NCBI RefSeq assembly: GCF_009455635.1
Contig: NZ_QPER01000002.1
Span: 124,001 to 188,000 of the forward strand
From: Paraburkholderia agricolaris
GTDB taxonomy: Bacteria; Pseudomonadota; Gammaproteobacteria; Burkholderiales; Burkholderiaceae
Direction of reading: 5' to 3'
DNA: 64,000 bases
Shown: positions 62,098 to 64,000 of the stretch, piece after piece
How positions within the stretch are numbered: position 1 is the stretch's first letter
Layout: each line of letters begins with the position of its first letter
Notes under the pieces: model-generated
Database searches by the model: none
What the model saw: the letters and a program-made list of their open reading frames with translations, nothing else
Told to the model about the DNA's origin: nothing
Made by a program: the position numbers and the translations under genes

Positions 62098-63491
62098 TTT
62101 TGGGCTCCGGCGGTGGCATGGGCCAGAATCTCAACCGCGTGTTGCGCGGCGCGCTCGCTGATCTTCGCGCGAATGCCGTCGAAATGAGAGCCGCGTGTCG
62201 CGTCGATACCCATGCGCGACGTGGTGCCCGCCGCGGACGATGACGGATCGAGCGGACTGCCCGGCAGACCGTCGACGATAAACACGTCCTGATGCGGCTG
62301 GAAATGTGTGGCAATGGCCCACAGCACTTGAGAATCGTTGGTGATGTCGATATCGCTATCCACCGCCACTACATTCTTCAGATACGGGTCCCAGCCGAGC
62401 AACGCGAGCATGATCTGGCGTGCTTCGCCATCGCGCGTCTGATTCAGCGCGACATAGCAGTGAAAATGCGTGCCCGAGTTTGGATAATGCAGCGCAGTGA
62501 CCGAAGGAAAGCGCGCCTTCAGTTTCTCGCTCATTTCCGCTTCGCGCGGCAAACGGGCCAGCGTCAGATGCTCGGCGTACGGGCCGCCTACGACATCGAC
62601 GAGCCATGCATCGTTGCGCCGCATCATCGTGTCGACGCGCAGCACATTGTTGGTCGAGCGGTCTGATGAATAGCCGGTGAATTCGCCGAACGGACCTTCT
62701 TCCGCATGAGCGTCGGGATCGATCGTGCCTTCCAGAACAAATTCGGCTGAAGCGGGAACGCCGATTCCATAGCGTGGCGTGCGGACCAGTTCCAGCGGCG
62801 CACCGAACAATCCCCCTGCAATCGTGCGTTCATCCGTGCCGAAAGGCACGCGCGCCGCGGCGGCCAGCATGAACAACGGATGGGCGCCGATCACCATCGC
62901 AACTTTCAATGTGTCGCCGCGCGCTTTGGCGGTTTGCAGCATGCGCCAGAGGTGGCCGCGCGAATGCAGGCTTGTTGCCAGCGCATTGCGGGCATGGCGC
63001 ATCGAACGGTGATAGCTCAGGTTCGCGACGCCCGTTACCGGATCTTCGGCGATGATCACCGCGTTGGTGATATATGGGCCACGATCGGTATCGAAGTGGC
63101 GGATCATCGGCAGTTGCGCGAGATCGACGGCATCGCCTTCGATAACCTGATCGAGAATGGGACCGGTCGGAACATAAACCGGTGCGATAGGAGCGTTCGC
63201 ACGCTGCTGGTACGCGTCGAATAAGCCCGACGCATCGACGTCGAACAAACGGCCAATGCGTGTGCGTGAAGCGAAGAAGTTGGTGACCAGCGGCGTCGCG
63301 ATACCGTCGACTTTCTCACAGATCAACATGTCGTGCCGCCCGCGCGCGGCCAATTCAGCGACGATAGCGGTGACGTCCTGATCCGCCGCCAATGGTTGCT
63401 TGATAGTCAGTACGTCGTCGGGAAACTGCTCGCGATACGCTTGTGCGAAGCGATGAAAATCCTGCGTGGCGCGGAAGAGGTTATCCGCCAT
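62094..63491 (-). CDS. UbiD family prenyl-FMN decarboxylase
   Basis: A 465-residue UbiD-type (de)carboxylase. Recognisable are the middle region with NLSYHRSMRHARNALATSLH, the VAMVIGAHPLFMLAAAARVPFGTDE strand, and EEGPFGEFTGYSS, which holds the catalytic Glu residues of the family. It would remove (or add) a carboxylate on an aromatic or heteroaromatic ring. In the operon it lies just downstream of the amidohydrolase at the right edge, before UbiX. Substrate unknown. Confidence 0.92.
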   Translation of the reverse strand: MADNLFRATQDFHRFAQAYREQFPDDVLTIKQPLAADQDVTAIVAELAARGRHDMLICEKVDGIATPLVTNFFASRTRIGRLFDVDASGLFDAYQQRANAPIAPVYVPTGPILDQVIEGDAVDLAQLPMIRHFDTDRGPYITNAVIIAEDPVTGVANLSYHRSMRHARNALATSLHSRGHLWRMLQTAKARGDTLKVAMVIGAHPLFMLAAAARVPFGTDERTIAGGLFGAPLELVRTPRYGIGVPASAEFVLEGTIDPDAHAEEGPFGEFTGYSSDRSTNNVLRVDTMMRRNDAWLVDVVGGPYAEHLTLARLPREAEMSEKLKARFPSVTALHYPNSGTHFHCYVALNQTRDGEARQIMLALLGWDPYLKNVVAVDSDIDITNDSQVLWAIATHFQPHQDVFIVDGLPGSPLDPSSSAAGTTSRMGIDATRGSHFDGIRAKISERAAQHAVEILAHATAGAQK

Positions 63492-63582
63492 AGTGAACTC
63501 CGTCGAAAGCGGAATGTTTGGAGTGGCAGGCGCGGGGTGAACCGCGCCTGCCGTGCAGCAAGCGCTAAACGTATTGAGCGCG

Positions 63583-64000
63583 TTAAGCAGGCTGCGTTAC
63601 GTCATTCACGTAGGTCGCTTTCAAACGCTTCTCTGCTTCAGCCAGATCCTTCGGCGGCTTGGTCGGCTCGATACCGACCAGACGGGCGATGTTGTTGCCC
63701 ATATAGTCTTCGAGACCGTCCTCATCCAGATCCATGCCTTGCGGCGCAGGCCCGCACAACATTTCGAGTTCGCGCAGCCACATACCCGGCTCGTTCGGCG
63801 GTGAATCGGTGCCGAACACGATCTTGTTGCGCGGCAGTTCACGAGCGAATTCGACGATGCGCGACTGATAGCACCAACCCGATTCGCAGTACACGTTCGG
63901 CGTATCCATCGCCATCCAGAAGGCTTCGAACGAGTAATTGCCACCCGTTTGAATCCCGAAGTGACCGATGATGAAGTTCACCATCGGGAATTCGCGGATG
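63583..64000 (-). CDS. Amidohydrolase (TIM-barrel, PF04909-type), C-terminal part (partial)
   Basis: The 3' part of a metal-dependent hydrolase/decarboxylase of the amidohydrolase-2 family. It reads from the window edge through IREFPMVNFIIGHFG, with the His of strand 5, to KIVFGTDSPPNEPG, whose Asp is the conserved beta-8 metal/catalytic residue. Family members include ACMS decarboxylase and gamma-resorcylate decarboxylase as well as hydrolases. The frame remains open to base 64000, so the N-terminus and the operon start are outside. Confidence 0.85.
   Translation of the reverse strand, partial: IREFPMVNFIIGHFGIQTGGNYSFEAFWMAMDTPNVYCESGWCYQSRIVEFARELPRNKIVFGTDSPPNEPGMWLRELEMLCGPAPQGMDLDEDGLEDYMGNNIARLVGIEPTKPPKDLAEAEKRLKATYVNDVTQPA

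Overview
The window reads as a stretch of a high-GC betaproteobacterial chromosome, most likely Burkholderiales (Paraburkholderia/Burkholderia-like). The grounds are protein style, strong GC3 codon bias that produces long antisense shadow frames, many LysR/AraC regulators, and a cyo quinol oxidase plus TRAP and catabolic clusters. No rRNA, tRNA, CRISPR array, IS element or phage gene was recognised. Taxonomy and gene names are inferred from remembered family features, not from searches.

Layout. (1) 1-4.1 kb: end of a Cu/Ag efflux operon (CusB-like adaptor with a C-terminal CusF-like domain, CusA, CusF). (2) 4.1-9.3 kb: phoU and a CHAD protein on the minus strand, then a LexA-box-headed operon of three small unknown genes and a hybrid histidine kinase. 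(3) 9.3-14.7 kb: aspartate module of LysR regulator, dicarboxylate/aspartate symporter, tandem-domain Asp/Glu racemase and aspartase. (4) 14.9-17.4 kb: a large lipoprotein and a glycine-zipper lipoprotein. (5) 17.5-20.9 kb: ECF42-type sigma factor with its typical DGPF (YciI) partners. (6) 20.9-33 kb: a mixed region of small transporters, regulators, GNATs, a MocR regulator, an APH-like kinase and a flavin reductase.

(7) 33-40 kb is the most unusual part. A PunR-like LysR gene faces a run of a YdcZ-type transporter, an orotate-PRT-like phosphoribosyltransferase, a diverged GMP-synthase paralogue, a SLOG/Moco-carrier-like protein and an EamA exporter. It is followed by a short threonyl-tRNA-synthetase-like gene preceded by what looks like a complete threonine attenuator: a 28-codon leader with six consecutive Thr codons, a 1:2 hairpin, a possible antiterminator and a 12-bp terminator stem. 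(8) 40-52.4 kb: an SDR plus TRAP transporter operon diverging from a thiolase/acyl-CoA ligase operon. Both carry good sigma-54 promoter matches flanking one palindrome. A third sigma-54 promoter precedes a pair of PCC (DUF296) genes, and a sensorless sigma-54 activator lies between them. (9) 52.7-56.5 kb: cyoABCD. (10) 56.6-64 kb: a minus-strand catabolic operon (amidohydrolase, UbiD, UbiX, CobW, NCS2 permease, 8-oxoguanine-deaminase-like amidohydrolase, arylmalonate-decarboxylase-like protein) running off the right edge.

Intergenic gaps not listed separately (4860-5222 apart from the phoU promoter, 6141-6399, 7351-7549, 14680-14877, 16900-17143, 29143-29367, 52381-52484, 52516-52686) show no further feature I can support.
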